Shown: positions 25,351-34,099 of the stretch, one piece after another
Layout of the letters: each line of letters opens with the position of its first letter
Numbering within the stretch: position 1 is the first letter of the stretch
From: Paraclostridium bifermentans
GTDB lineage: Bacteria > Bacillota > Clostridia > Peptostreptococcales > Peptostreptococcaceae
Assembly (NCBI RefSeq): GCF_019916025.1
Contig: NZ_CP079737.1
Span: forward strand, 1,364,001-1,428,000
Length of the DNA: 64,000 bases
Direction: 5' to 3'
Notes under the pieces: generated by a model
Databases searched by the model: none
What the model was told of the DNA's origin: nothing
Seen by the model: the letters and a program-made list of their open reading frames with translations, nothing else
Position numbers and translations under genes: made by a program

Positions 25351-27879
25351 ATGGAATTAAAATCGCTTGAATTAAAGAAAGATTTATACTGGGTAGGTTC
25401 ATTAGATCCTGATTTAAGAGTATTTGACATAATAATGTATACACCATATGGAACAACTTATAATTCATATGTTTTAAAAGCTGGAAAGAAAACGATTTTA
25501 TTTGAAACTGTAAAGGCTAAACATTTTGATAGTTATTTGGCTAGACTAGAAGATTTAAATGTAGATTTACAAAATATAGATTACATTGTAGTTAGTCATA
25601 CAGAACCAGATCACGCAGGTAGCGTAGAGAAAATATTGAAACTTTCTCCTAAAGCTAAAATCATAGCATCTCAAAATGCTGTTAATTATTTAAAAGAAAT
25701 TGTAAATGACGAATTTGAATATATAGTTGTAAATGATAATGATGAAATTAAAATAGAAAATAAAACTTTAAAATTTTACTCAGTTCCACTTCTGCATTGG
25801 CCAGATACTATATATACGTACATTAAAGAGGAAAATGTATTAGTAACTTGTGACTCATTTGGAAGTCACTATAGTTGCGAAGGTGTTGTTAACACTAAAA
25901 TAGATAATGAAGAACACTATATGGAAGCTCTAAGATACTATTATGACTGTATAATGGGGCCTTTTAAACCATATATATTAAAAGCTATAGAAAAAATAAA
26001 AGACTTAAAGTTAGATATTATATGTCCAGGACATGGACCGGTATTAGTTGATAATCCAAGAAAAATAGTTGATATATATGAAAAATGGAGTAGAGATGAG
26101 ATTATAGTTACTAATAAAGAGATAACTATATGTTATGTAAGTGCTTATGGATATACAGGTGAAATAGCTGAAAATATTAAAAAAGGAATTGAAGAACATA
26201 GCGATTATAATGTTAAAATGTATGATGTTATAAATCATAATATAGATGAAATAATAAATTCCATAACTTACTCACAAGGGGTTTTATTTGGAACTCCAAC
26301 AATAAATGGGGATGCATTAAAACCTATTTGGGATATTCTTGTTAGTTTAAACCCTATCGTTCATGGAAATAAAGTTGCATCATGCTTTGGTTCATTTGGA
26401 TGGAGTGGTGAAGGAATACCAAATGTTATGGATAGATTAAAACAACTTAGAATGAAAACTATAGATCCATTAGTTGTTAATTTTAAACCTAGTGAGGTAG
26501 ATTTATATGAAGCTCAATTATTAGGTAAGAAATTTATTGAAAAAACTATAGATGCAAATACTAAAAAAGAAGGAACTAAAAAATGGAAATGTGTAATATG
26601 TAATGAAGTCTTTGATGGAGAAGAAGCACCAGATGTGTGCCCAGTATGTGGGGCAAAACATGATCAATTTATAGAAGTTATAGAAGAAAATATAAATTAT
26701 CAAAACGATACAGAGGATAAATTTGTTATTGTAGGTAATGGGGCAGCAGGTTTTTATGCAGCAGACTCTATTAGAAAAAGAAATAAAACAGCTAAAATAG
26801 TTCTTTTAAGTAATGAAGAAGAGTTAAGTTATTATAGACCAGCTCTTTCAGATTTTATAAATGAAGAAATTAAAAAAGAGGATTTTTATATTGAAGGCAA
26901 GGATTGGTACGAAAAAAATAATATAGAAGTTTTACTAGGAGCAAATGTAGAAACTATAGATGAAGAAAATAAAAAAATTATTTTAGATAATAACTCAAGT
27001 ATAAGTTATGATAAGTTAATACTTGCAAATGGTAGTTCTAACTTTGTACCACCGATAAATGGGCATAATTTAGATGGAGTTTATACTTTAAGAAATAAAA
27101 ATGATTTAGATAAAATAAAGGTGAATTTAGAAAAAGCAAAAAACATTTTAGTGATAGGTGGAGGACTGTTAGGTCTTGAAGCTGCATATGAAATGAAGCT
27201 AGCACAAAAAGAAGTTACAGTAGTTGAAGCTATGCCAAATTTATTAACTAAACAACTAGATAAAGATGGAAGTGTAGTTCTAGAAAATATATTAAAAGAA
27301 AATGGATTAAACCTAATGTTAGGTAAATTCATTGATTCTCTAGAAGGCTATAAAAAAGTATCTAAAGCTATGTTTAAAGATGGAAGTTCTATTGATGTAG
27401 ATATGGTGGTATTTTCTATAGGAGTTAGACCTAATGTTAAAATTGCTAATAACACTAATATAGAAGTTAATAAAGGAATAGTTGTAGATAAGTATATGCA
27501 AACTGCATCAAAAGAAATATATGCATGTGGAGATGTAGCTGAAATTGATTCGATGATATGGGCTATATGGCCAGCAGCTATAGATATGGGAAAAGTTGCA
27601 GGGGCAAATGCATGTGGAGATAAAATTGAATTTAAAGCAGAAAATTACCCAGTAGGATTAGACGTATTTGAAACAAAAGTGTTTAGTATAGGAAATATAA
27701 ATAATATAGATAGCTTTATAACATTAAATAAAAAAGATGTTTATAAAAAATTATTTTTTAAAGATGATGTGTTAGTAGGAGCTATATGCATAAATGATTT
27801 AAGTAAAAATGTAAACATTATAAGATTAATAGAAGAAAAAGCTAATTTAAATAAAGTTTTAAGTGAAAACTTATTATAG
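25351..27879 (+). CDS. fdpF: Class F flavodiiron protein (FDP-rubredoxin-NADH oxidoreductase fusion)
   Basis: Self-contained oxygen (and possibly NO) reductase of 842 residues that should pass electrons from NADH to the diiron site within one chain. Domains in order: metallo-beta-lactamase (1-245) with all six diiron ligands H83-x-E85-x-D87, H149, D168 and H228; flavodoxin (255-395, FMN loop SAYGYTGE); rubredoxin (411-440, Cys 414, 417, 430, 433); FAD/NADH rubredoxin oxidoreductase (455-842) with VGNGAAGFYA, VIGGGLLGLEAA and YACGDVAEID. This order is known from Clostridioides difficile FdpF. GTGGAGGA precedes the ATG. It is cytoplasmic and monocistronic. Confidence 0.95.
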   Translation: MELKSLELKKDLYWVGSLDPDLRVFDIIMYTPYGTTYNSYVLKAGKKTILFETVKAKHFDSYLARLEDLNVDLQNIDYIVVSHTEPDHAGSVEKILKLSPKAKIIASQNAVNYLKEIVNDEFEYIVVNDNDEIKIENKTLKFYSVPLLHWPDTIYTYIKEENVLVTCDSFGSHYSCEGVVNTKIDNEEHYMEALRYYYDCIMGPFKPYILKAIEKIKDLKLDIICPGHGPVLVDNPRKIVDIYEKWSRDEIIVTNKEITICYVSAYGYTGEIAENIKKGIEEHSDYNVKMYDVINHNIDEIINSITYSQGVLFGTPTINGDALKPIWDILVSLNPIVHGNKVASCFGSFGWSGEGIPNVMDRLKQLRMKTIDPLVVNFKPSEVDLYEAQLLGKKFIEKTIDANTKKEGTKKWKCVICNEVFDGEEAPDVCPVCGAKHDQFIEVIEENINYQNDTEDKFVIVGNGAAGFYAADSIRKRNKTAKIVLLSNEEELSYYRPALSDFINEEIKKEDFYIEGKDWYEKNNIEVLLGANVETIDEENKKIILDNNSSISYDKLILANGSSNFVPPINGHNLDGVYTLRNKNDLDKIKVNLEKAKNILVIGGGLLGLEAAYEMKLAQKEVTVVEAMPNLLTKQLDKDGSVVLENILKENGLNLMLGKFIDSLEGYKKVSKAMFKDGSSIDVDMVVFSIGVRPNVKIANNTNIEVNKGIVVDKYMQTASKEIYACGDVAEIDSMIWAIWPAAIDMGKVAGANACGDKIEFKAENYPVGLDVFETKVFSIGNINNIDSFITLNKKDVYKKLFFKDDVLVGAICINDLSKNVNIIRLIEEKANLNKVLSENLL

Positions 27880-27885
27880 TTAATT

Positions 27886-27959
27886 AAAAAGATTCATTTC
27901 CTAACAATCTATAATACTTATTTATAAAAGTATATAGTAAATGGAGATGAATCTTTTTT
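27886..27959 (+). terminator. Long nested terminator after flavodiiron gene
   Basis: The outer stem AAAAAGATTCAT (27886-27897) pairs with 27947-27958 and extends inwards through a wobble pair. An inner stem CTATA..ATACTT / AAGTAT..TATAG closes the loop. A T-run follows. Confidence 0.75.
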
Positions 27960-28056
27960 CTTTTTTATTACAAAAAAGTAAGAAATAATTCATACCATAA
28001 AAACTAAATGTATTGTATAATAGGTAGTGTCAAATTAAAGGGGATGGAGGTTTCCT

Positions 28057-29121
28057 ATGAAAAAGAAAAAGACATTAAATAAAAATATATTACAATATGG
28101 CTTTTTGGTATTTATATTAGGAATGACAAGTTACTTAGTTTATAGAACTTTAGACATAGATATGCTTAACGAAGTTGTAGATATGGTAGATAAAAAGTTT
28201 ATATTTTTTGGAATGTGTGCAGTGATTACACACATGTTATTAGAGGGCGTAGTTTTAAAAATAGTTATAGATAGTATTCATAAAGTTAAGACAAGATTTA
28301 TCGGTTTTAAATTAGCAACTATGGGATTTTATTATAATTTAATAACACCATTTGCATCAGGAAGTCAGCCGATGCAAATATATGTATTAAACAAATGTAA
28401 AATGCCAGCCAGTAAGGCAACCGCTGTTATAATGAACAAATCTATAATATATCAAGTTGTAGTTACAGTATATTGTTCTGTTTTAGTGCTTTTTAATACG
28501 GCTATATTAAAGGAATTAAGGGGTGTAATGCCTTTGATATTAATAGGGATTGCAATAAATGCATTTACACTAGTAGTATCTATGATGGTTATATACAATC
28601 CTGAGTTAATTAAGAAAGTATCTAAACGGGTTATAAACTTTTTGGTTAAATTTAAATTATTTAAGTTTTTAGAAGGTAAAGTAGAGAAAGTAGAGAGCTT
28701 TGCAGATGAATATAGTAAGTCTGTTAATTTATTTATAAAAAATAAAAAAGCACTTATTTTGACACTTCTGGTAACGGTAGTTCAGCTAAGTGTATACTTC
28801 AGTATATCATTTTGGATATACAAAGCATTTAATTTAAGTGGGTATACATATATATACATGCTTACATTACAAGCATTTTTATATATGGCGATATCACCTA
28901 TTCCAACTCCAGGCAACGCAGGCGCTAGTGAACTAGCATTCTTTGCAATATTTAAGAGTGTGTTTCCACAACCTCTTATGGGGTATGCAATTTTCTTATA
29001 TGGAGGATTTGTATACTATGCAGTGTTAATAGGAAGTGGCATATTTACGATGATAACTCATCACAATATGGATAGAAAAAGTAAGAAAATTAAAAGAAAA
29101 AATAAAGAATATGCAGCTTAA
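28057..29121 (+). CDS. Lysylphosphatidylglycerol synthase TM-region / flippase-like protein
   Basis: Integral membrane protein of the LPG_synthase_TM family (formerly UPF0104), 354 residues with about eight helices. Characteristic stretches are NLITPFASGSQPMQIYVL at about residue 97 and AISPIPTPGNAGASELAF at about residue 280. No aminoacyl-transferase domain is attached, so this is the flippase/anchor part alone. Such proteins act on phospholipids or glycolipids in the cytoplasmic membrane; the exact lipid is unknown. A basic tail (KSKKIKRKNK) ends the protein. GGATGGAGG precedes the ATG. Confidence 0.82.
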   Translation: MKKKKTLNKNILQYGFLVFILGMTSYLVYRTLDIDMLNEVVDMVDKKFIFFGMCAVITHMLLEGVVLKIVIDSIHKVKTRFIGFKLATMGFYYNLITPFASGSQPMQIYVLNKCKMPASKATAVIMNKSIIYQVVVTVYCSVLVLFNTAILKELRGVMPLILIGIAINAFTLVVSMMVIYNPELIKKVSKRVINFLVKFKLFKFLEGKVEKVESFADEYSKSVNLFIKNKKALILTLLVTVVQLSVYFSISFWIYKAFNLSGYTYIYMLTLQAFLYMAISPIPTPGNAGASELAFFAIFKSVFPQPLMGYAIFLYGGFVYYAVLIGSGIFTMITHHNMDRKSKKIKRKNKEYAA

Positions 29122-29130
29122 TATGATTAC

Positions 29131-29162
29131 AAAAGGTATACCGTAGAAACGGCATACCTTTT
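29131..29162 (+). terminator. Terminator after flippase-like gene
   Basis: A 14-bp stem with one A-C mismatch (29131-29144 with 29149-29162), 4-nt loop and T-rich tail. Confidence 0.8.
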
Positions 29163-29205
29163 ATTTTACAGAAATTTCTCAAAAATATTACTTTTTACAA
29201 GTAAC

Positions 29206-29234
29206 TTGACTTTTTGTGTCTAAATGTATACTAT
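29206..29234 (+). promoter_or_regulatory. Promoter of DAACS symporter gene
   Basis: TTGACT (29206-29211), 17 bp, TACTAT (29229-29234), 60 bp before the TTG start. Confidence 0.7.
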
Positions 29235-29293
29235 TTTAGTCAAAGGGGAAAATGTTTTTATCATAAAAATTATTCATAAGGGGAGGAATTATT

Positions 29294-30520
29294 TTGACAA
29301 AAGCAAAGAAAAAAATAGGACTGGTACCGAAATTAATAATAGCAATAATACTTGGTATCGTTATAGGTAGTTATGCTCCAAAGGGAGTAATCGAGATTTT
29401 AGTCACTATAAGTGGTTTATTTGCTTCATTTTTACAGTTTGTAATACCATTTATAATTTTAGGTTTTGTTACAGCTGGTATAGCTGACTTAACATCAGGA
29501 GCAGGAAAGTTATTAGGAATAACAACTGGTATAGCATATTGTTCTACAATAGTAGCTGGACTGCTTGCGTATACCGTTGCAATAACTATTTTCCCTTCTT
29601 TTATAAACGCTAGTGCAGCTGGGGCTATAAATGATCCAAATGCAGGTATGCTTTCACCAATATTTACTATACCACTAGAGCCAATGTTAGATGTAACAGC
29701 TGCGATAGTTTTCGCATTCATGATGGGACTTGGAATTTCAGCGCTTAGAGGTCGTGGAAGAGGAGAAGGATTATTCAACATTGCTATGGATTTCCAAGAA
29801 ATAATAAAATCTACTTTAGCGAAAATAATAATACCGTTACTACCTCTTTATATAGCAGGAACTTTTGCTAATATAACTTTTGCAGGACAAGTATGGGATA
29901 TACTAAAAATATTTGGTAAGGTATATTTAATCGTAATACCACTTCATATCATATACATATGCTTCCAATTTACGCTTGCTGGAACATATACTAAAAAGAA
30001 TCCAATACAATTACTTAAAAATCAAATACCAGGATATCTAACAGCAGTTGGAACTCAGTCATCAGCAGCTACTATACCAGTAAACGTAGAGTGTGCTGAA
30101 AAAAATGGAGTATCTAAACAAATAAGAGAGTTTGTTGTACCTCTTTGTGCAACTATTCACTTAGCTGGAAGTATAATTTCTGTAACATCATTCACAGTAG
30201 CTGTTTTAATGATGAATCAAATGAATTATAGTTTAGCAGTAATATTACCATACTTACTTATGTTAGGAGTTGCCATGGTTGCAGCACCAGGAGCACCAGG
30301 TGGGGCTATAATGAGTGCACTTCCATTTTTACCTATGGTGGGAATACCATCAGATGGAGGTCTTGCAAGTTTAATGATAGCACTTTACATAACTCAAGAT
30401 AGTTTTGGTACTGCGGCTAACGTATCAGGAGATAATGCAATAGCTGTAGTAATAGATGAGATAAATGAAAAATCAATTAAACGAGAAAAGAAAAAAGAAT
30501 ATAAAGAAGTTAATGCTTAA
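29294..30520 (+). CDS. Dicarboxylate/amino acid:cation symporter (DAACS)
   Basis: Secondary transporter of the glutamate/aspartate/serine-threonine type, 408 residues. Family features visible are the re-entrant-loop serine stretch GTQSSAATIPV near residue 257, and APGAPGGA followed by QDSFGTAANVSGDNA, where the last NVSGD matches the substrate/sodium-binding segment. The start is TTG at 29294 with AGGGGAGG upstream. It is a monocistronic unit with promoter and terminator. An amino acid is the likely substrate; which one is not readable. Confidence 0.88.
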   Translation: MTKAKKKIGLVPKLIIAIILGIVIGSYAPKGVIEILVTISGLFASFLQFVIPFIILGFVTAGIADLTSGAGKLLGITTGIAYCSTIVAGLLAYTVAITIFPSFINASAAGAINDPNAGMLSPIFTIPLEPMLDVTAAIVFAFMMGLGISALRGRGRGEGLFNIAMDFQEIIKSTLAKIIIPLLPLYIAGTFANITFAGQVWDILKIFGKVYLIVIPLHIIYICFQFTLAGTYTKKNPIQLLKNQIPGYLTAVGTQSSAATIPVNVECAEKNGVSKQIREFVVPLCATIHLAGSIISVTSFTVAVLMMNQMNYSLAVILPYLLMLGVAMVAAPGAPGGAIMSALPFLPMVGIPSDGGLASLMIALYITQDSFGTAANVSGDNAIAVVIDEINEKSIKREKKKEYKEVNA

Positions 30521-30522
30521 TA

Positions 30523-30558
30523 AAAAAGAGTTATCTCGACTTAGAGATAACTCTTTTT
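30523..30558 (+). terminator. Terminator after DAACS gene
   Basis: A 15-bp perfect stem AAAAAGAGTTATCTC / GAGATAACTCTTTTT with a 6-nt loop; likely bidirectional because the next gene converges. Confidence 0.88.
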
Positions 30559-30574
30559 ATAATAAATTATTATA

Positions 30575-30913
30575 TTAATCAAGTACATTATATATAATTG
30601 TATTTGCAATAGATAATAATATAGAAGCACCTATAGCACTAATAAATCCGTATAAGTGTACTCCAGGAACTATACTAAAAGCTAGTTTTAAAACAACCGC
30701 ATTTATCACTAATGAGAATAAACCTAATGTTAAAAATGTTATAGGTAGTGAGAATAACTGAAGTAAAGGCTTAATTGTTAAGTTTAAAACACCAAAAATG
30801 ACTGTTAGTATAAGTAAAGAGCTAAAAGATGTTATAGAAACACTGCTCATTAATAATGATACTATATATAAAGATATAGCATTAACTACTATAAATAAAG
30901 ATACTTTTTTCAT
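30575..30913 (-). CDS. YvlD-like small membrane protein (phage holin family 4 fold)
   Basis: Membrane protein of 113 residues with four hydrophobic helices, of the PF04020 (YvlD / 'phage holin family IV') type. The signature FGVLNLTIKPLLQLFSLPITFLT is split across residues 41-62. The start at 30913 is supported by AAAAGGAGTT (21-30 of the 30901 line) and avoids 23 poorly conserved residues of the longer reading. Chromosomal members are not phage lysis genes; Bacillus yvlD belongs to an envelope-stress operon. No phage genes are near. Confidence 0.78.
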   Translation of the reverse strand: MKKVSLFIVVNAISLYIVSLLMSSVSITSFSSLLILTVIFGVLNLTIKPLLQLFSLPITFLTLGLFSLVINAVVLKLAFSIVPGVHLYGFISAIGASILLSIANTIIYNVLD

Positions 30914-31030
30914 AGTAAAAAACTCCTTTTCAATAAAATTTACTAATTTATTAAAGCTTAATATATAATAATATATTCCCATAAAAAAATAAATTACACA
31001 TTTTATGTAAAATTTAGACCTAAAATTATA

Positions 31031-31363
31031 TTACCATGGTTTAGCCCATGGAGCTTCATAATATTCTTCTTTCCACAATAAATCTGTAGAAACTCTAAAT
31101 ATATCACTAGATAAAGCGGATTTATAAAAAATATTAATTACATTTATTTTATCACACAAATCACTGTTTATAAGAATTTTAAAATCATCACATTCAAAGA
31201 TTTTATCATTTTCTGTAGGCTCATCCAGAGCTACGCTAAAAACAGGCCCATATCATGCGCTTACTTCTTTTATATACACTCTTAGATACTTAATATCTAA
31301 ATTATAAGATTTAAAAATATTATTTAGTTCTTTTTTAGCTGGATTACTAATATTTATAATCAT
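31031..31363 (-). CDS. HesB-like selenoprotein (in-frame TGA at codon 37)
   Basis: A 110-codon gene read through a single TGA at 31253-31255. Before it: M-I-I-N-I-S-N-P-A-K-K-E-L to YIKEVSA. After it: YGPVFSVALDEPTEND, then FKILINSDLCDKINVINIFYK, ending APWAKPW. This follows the HesB/IscA-like small protein pattern (basic start, RVYI strand, Cys-rich G-P turn, LDEP). The TGA sits where relatives carry the turn cysteine. Eighteen nucleotides after the TGA the mRNA can form a 7-bp stem with a 5-nt UGGAU loop (31215-31234), a plausible bacterial SECIS. AAAGGATG precedes the ATG at 31363. The alternative is a simple nonsense mutation. Confidence 0.72.
31215..31234 (-). promoter_or_regulatory. Candidate bacterial SECIS stem-loop
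   Basis: On the mRNA strand GUAG-CUC-UGGAU-GAG-C-CUAC forms a 4+3 bp stem with one bulged C and a 5-nt apical loop containing GG, beginning 18 nt after the UGA. Spacing and loop guanines agree with the known bacterial SECIS rules. It lies inside the HesB-like reading frame. Confidence 0.6.
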
Positions 31364-31846
31364 AAAAACACATCCTTTATATTTTAATATTTATTAATAT
31401 ACCCTAATTTAAACAAAAATAAATGACAATATTGTTAAGGAATAATTAAGGAATTATTGATATAATAAAAGCTAAGGGAATATTTGGAGATGATAAAAAC
31501 TATACAGTAAATATTTTTCAGATACACTCATATTATAATAAAGCTATGTATTTAGCATTGTTGTACTTTATAATAGATGGAGTATATTCTCTTATAGAAA
31601 GTTTTATAAATTTATCAAAAATAACTGAGGAAGGAATTATCTTTATAGATGGAACTTATGTGAAATATAAAGAAATAAATGTTTAGAAGAATTATCCAAA
31701 AGGGTATATATATAATTAAATTTATTGTAATATAGTACAATAAACAGGTATAATATTATATGTATTACTAATATAATGTAAATGGAGTAAATAAATGTAA
31801 CATAACGTTAAAATGTTATAAACTTAATTATAGATAGAAGGGAAAT
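31364..31846. other. Gene-poor gap with an orphan open stretch
   Basis: This 483-bp gap holds no recognisable gene. One plus-strand frame is open from 31450 to the TAG at 31684-31686 (78 codons, including YTVNIFQIHSYYNKAMYLAL and EEGIIFIDGTYVKY). It has no ATG before codon 33 and no ribosome binding site in frame. It may be a decayed gene or chance. A TATAAT lies at about 31750, before the small coiled-coil gene. Confidence 0.4.
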
Positions 31847-32107
31847 ATGGATATGTTTTTTTTCGATTTTTTTAAAACCAACAAAAAGAAGGTACAAGAA
31901 CAAATAAGTGAACTTAAAAGTGAAAGAGAGTGTTTAGAGAAAGAATTTAATAAACATCATAATAAATATGAAGAATTATGGAGGAAATATCATAGTAATG
32001 AAATGAACTACACTTCAGCTATGAAGGTAGATAATAAGTGTTATGAATTAAAAGCTAGGATTAAAGAACTTGATAAGAAGATAAAGGAATTAGAGGAAGA
32101 ATTATAA
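31847..32107 (+). CDS. Small coiled-coil protein, unknown function
   Basis: An 86-residue protein I do not recognise. Residues 14-36 and 64-86 are charged heptad-like helices (KVQEQISELKSERECLEKEF and ARIKELDKKIKELEEEL). The middle is rich in His, Tyr and Asn. The short N-terminus (MDMFFFDFFK) is aromatic and could touch a membrane. AGAAGGGA lies close before the ATG; a second ATG at 31853 is equally possible. It stands alone between a gap and a strong terminator. Probably oligomeric. Confidence 0.6.
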   Translation: MDMFFFDFFKTNKKKVQEQISELKSERECLEKEFNKHHNKYEELWRKYHSNEMNYTSAMKVDNKCYELKARIKELDKKIKELEEEL

Positions 32108-32112
32108 AATTG

Positions 32113-32154
32113 AAAGCTTATAAATTTTGTTATTAAACAAAATTTATAAGCTTT
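32113..32154 (+). terminator. Terminator after small coiled-coil gene
   Basis: A 19-bp perfect stem (32113-32131 with 32136-32154), 4-nt loop and T-run. Confidence 0.92.
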
Positions 32155-32378
32155 TTTATTTAATAAAATAAAATTTAAATGCTAAGAGATCAAAATAAGA
32201 AAATTTTTTATATCACATCTTAAATTGAATATAAAAATAAAATAAAATTCAAAATTTATTGAAATAGATAAAATAAAAATGAATTTTTTATCATTAAAAT
32301 ATAAATAATTGTAGATTAAATGGGAAAGTAAGAAATTAAACTAAATTATCGAAAAATTTAAAAAAATGTAAAAATTGA
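32155..32378. other. AT-rich intergenic stretch without visible genes
   Basis: Very A+T-rich sequence upstream of the 5-oxoproline operon promoter. I see no open frame with a start site and no obvious riboswitch. A-tracts before the promoter could act as UP-type elements. Confidence 0.4.
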
Positions 32379-32407
32379 TTGACAATAAATCTCATTTTAA
32401 ATATAAT
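32379..32407 (+). promoter_or_regulatory. Promoter of 5-oxoproline operon
   Basis: Consensus TTGACA (32379-32384), 17-bp spacer, consensus TATAAT (32402-32407), 47 bp before the DUF969 gene. It is the best match to a SigA promoter in the window. Confidence 0.82.
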
Positions 32408-32453
32408 TTGAAATAACATTATAAAGTTAAGGAGTAAAGAAAGGAAGTAAAGC

Positions 32454-33119
32454 ATGATAAAATTAATAGGTATTTTAGTTGTCATATTAGGATTTGTATT
32501 TAAAGTGGAAACTTTATTTACAGTATTAGTTGCGGGGATTGCGACTGGGTTAGTGGCAGGAATGGATATTATGGATATTCTAAACACGTTGGGGCAATCG
32601 TTTGTAGATAATAGAGCGGTATCATTATTTATAATGACTCTACCAGTAATAGGAATACTAGAAAGATACGGACTAAAGCAAAGGGCTGTCTATTTAATAC
32701 AAAAACTTGGAAAGTTAACTACAGGCGGAGTATTTTCTATATACATGATAATAAGACAAATAGCTGGGGCGCTTTCAATAAGAATAAGTGGACATCCTCA
32801 ATTTGTTAGACCATTAGTTGAACCTATGGCACAAGCAGCAGCAAAGAGTAAGTACAAAAATGTAGATGTAAAAGATGAAGAAGCTATAAAAGCTTTATCA
32901 GCAGCTAGTGAAAACTATGGAAACTTTTATGGTCAAAATTTATTCTCTGGAAGTTCAGGAGTATTATTGATAGCATCGACTTTAACTGGATTTGGATATG
33001 CAGTAAGTGAGCTAGATATAGCTAAGGCAAGTATAATAATGGCTGTAATAGCATTTTTAATTTCTGCAGTACAGAACTATTTATTTGATAAAAAATTAAA
33101 TAGAAAATACAACAAATAG
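32454..33119 (+). CDS. DUF969 protein, putative 5-oxoproline transporter subunit
   Basis: Membrane protein of 221 residues with about five hydrophobic segments, DUF969 family. Conserved-looking core: LPVIGILERYGLKQRA and IRISGHPQFVRPLVEPMAQAAA. It is followed 15 bp later by its constant partner DUF979 and then by pyrrolidone-carboxylate peptidase. The pair is annotated in current databases as a two-part 5-oxoproline transporter on the strength of this linkage. AAGGAAGTAAAGC precedes the ATG. First gene of the four-gene unit. Confidence 0.82.
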   Translation: MIKLIGILVVILGFVFKVETLFTVLVAGIATGLVAGMDIMDILNTLGQSFVDNRAVSLFIMTLPVIGILERYGLKQRAVYLIQKLGKLTTGGVFSIYMIIRQIAGALSIRISGHPQFVRPLVEPMAQAAAKSKYKNVDVKDEEAIKALSAASENYGNFYGQNLFSGSSGVLLIASTLTGFGYAVSELDIAKASIIMAVIAFLISAVQNYLFDKKLNRKYNK

Positions 33120-33133
33120 GGGAGGACTCATAA

Positions 33134-34066
33134 GTGCAAAACTTTATAAATATAGGACTAGAATCGTTTTATGTTTTAATGGGAATTTTAATGCTAGTCA
33201 TTGGTGTTAAATCACTTAAAACAATTGATAATAATAAAAAATATGGAACATTTGCTTTTTGGGTATTACTTAGTTTACCGTTTATATTTGGAAAAGTACT
33301 ACCAGCAACATTTATTGGAGGAATTTTAGTATTATTAAGTTTATTAACTCTTACTAAGCAAGTTGTGTTTGCGAAATACGAAGTTGCAACTGAAGAGTTT
33401 AGTCAAGCTAAATCAGAAAAAATAAAGAGTAAAATATTTTTACCTTCACTTATCTTAGCATTTGCAGCAGTTGCGGTAGCTATGTCACTTTCTTCATATG
33501 CTAGTTCATCACAATTTGCAATAGGAGCTGGAGCAATAGTAGCACTTATAAGTGCATTTATAATCACAAGAGCAAAACCTAAAGAAGCAGTTGAAGATGG
33601 AGCAAGATTACTTCAACAAATGGGTCCTACTAGTATGCTACCTCAATTACTTGTTGCACTTGGAGTTTTATTTACAAATGCAGGAGTTGGAGATGTAATA
33701 TCTAATATGATATCAGGAGTGGTTCCAGCAGATAGTAGATTCTTTGGAGTAGTAGCTTATGTTTTAGGAATGGCAATTTTCACTATGATAATGGGTAATG
33801 CATTTGCAGCATTTTCAGTTATAACAGCCGGTATAGGGATACCTTTTGTATTATCTCAAGGTGCAGATCCAGCCATAGTTGGAGCTTTAGCATTAACAGC
33901 AGGTTATTGTGGAACTTTACTTACGCCTATGGCTGCAAACTTTAATATAGTACCAGCAGCATTACTAGAAGCTAAAGATCAATACAGTGTAATTAAATAT
34001 CAGGCGCCAGTTGCTATTATATTATTAGCTATACACATATTTGTAATGTATACATTTGCATTTTAA
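33134..34066 (+). CDS. DUF979 protein, putative 5-oxoproline transporter subunit
   Basis: Membrane protein of 310 residues with about nine hydrophobic segments, DUF979 family. The GTG start at 33134 has GGGGAGGA 8 bp before it. Distinctive stretches: DGARLLQQMGPTSMLPQLL at about residue 154 and YCGTLLTPMAANFNIVPAALLE at about residue 256. The family almost always sits beside DUF969 and pcp, so import or export of pyroglutamate is the working role. That role rests on gene linkage, not on anything visible in the protein. Confidence 0.82.
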   Translation: MQNFINIGLESFYVLMGILMLVIGVKSLKTIDNNKKYGTFAFWVLLSLPFIFGKVLPATFIGGILVLLSLLTLTKQVVFAKYEVATEEFSQAKSEKIKSKIFLPSLILAFAAVAVAMSLSSYASSSQFAIGAGAIVALISAFIITRAKPKEAVEDGARLLQQMGPTSMLPQLLVALGVLFTNAGVGDVISNMISGVVPADSRFFGVVAYVLGMAIFTMIMGNAFAAFSVITAGIGIPFVLSQGADPAIVGALALTAGYCGTLLTPMAANFNIVPAALLEAKDQYSVIKYQAPVAIILLAIHIFVMYTFAF

Positions 34067-34099
34067 TTATTTAGTAAAATTTTAAAGGAGGAAAGTGGA

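Noticed and set aside
30575-30913. 'Phage holin' gene as a sign of a prophage
   Set aside because: The PF04020 fold is widespread in chromosomal YvlD-like proteins. No other phage genes are nearby.
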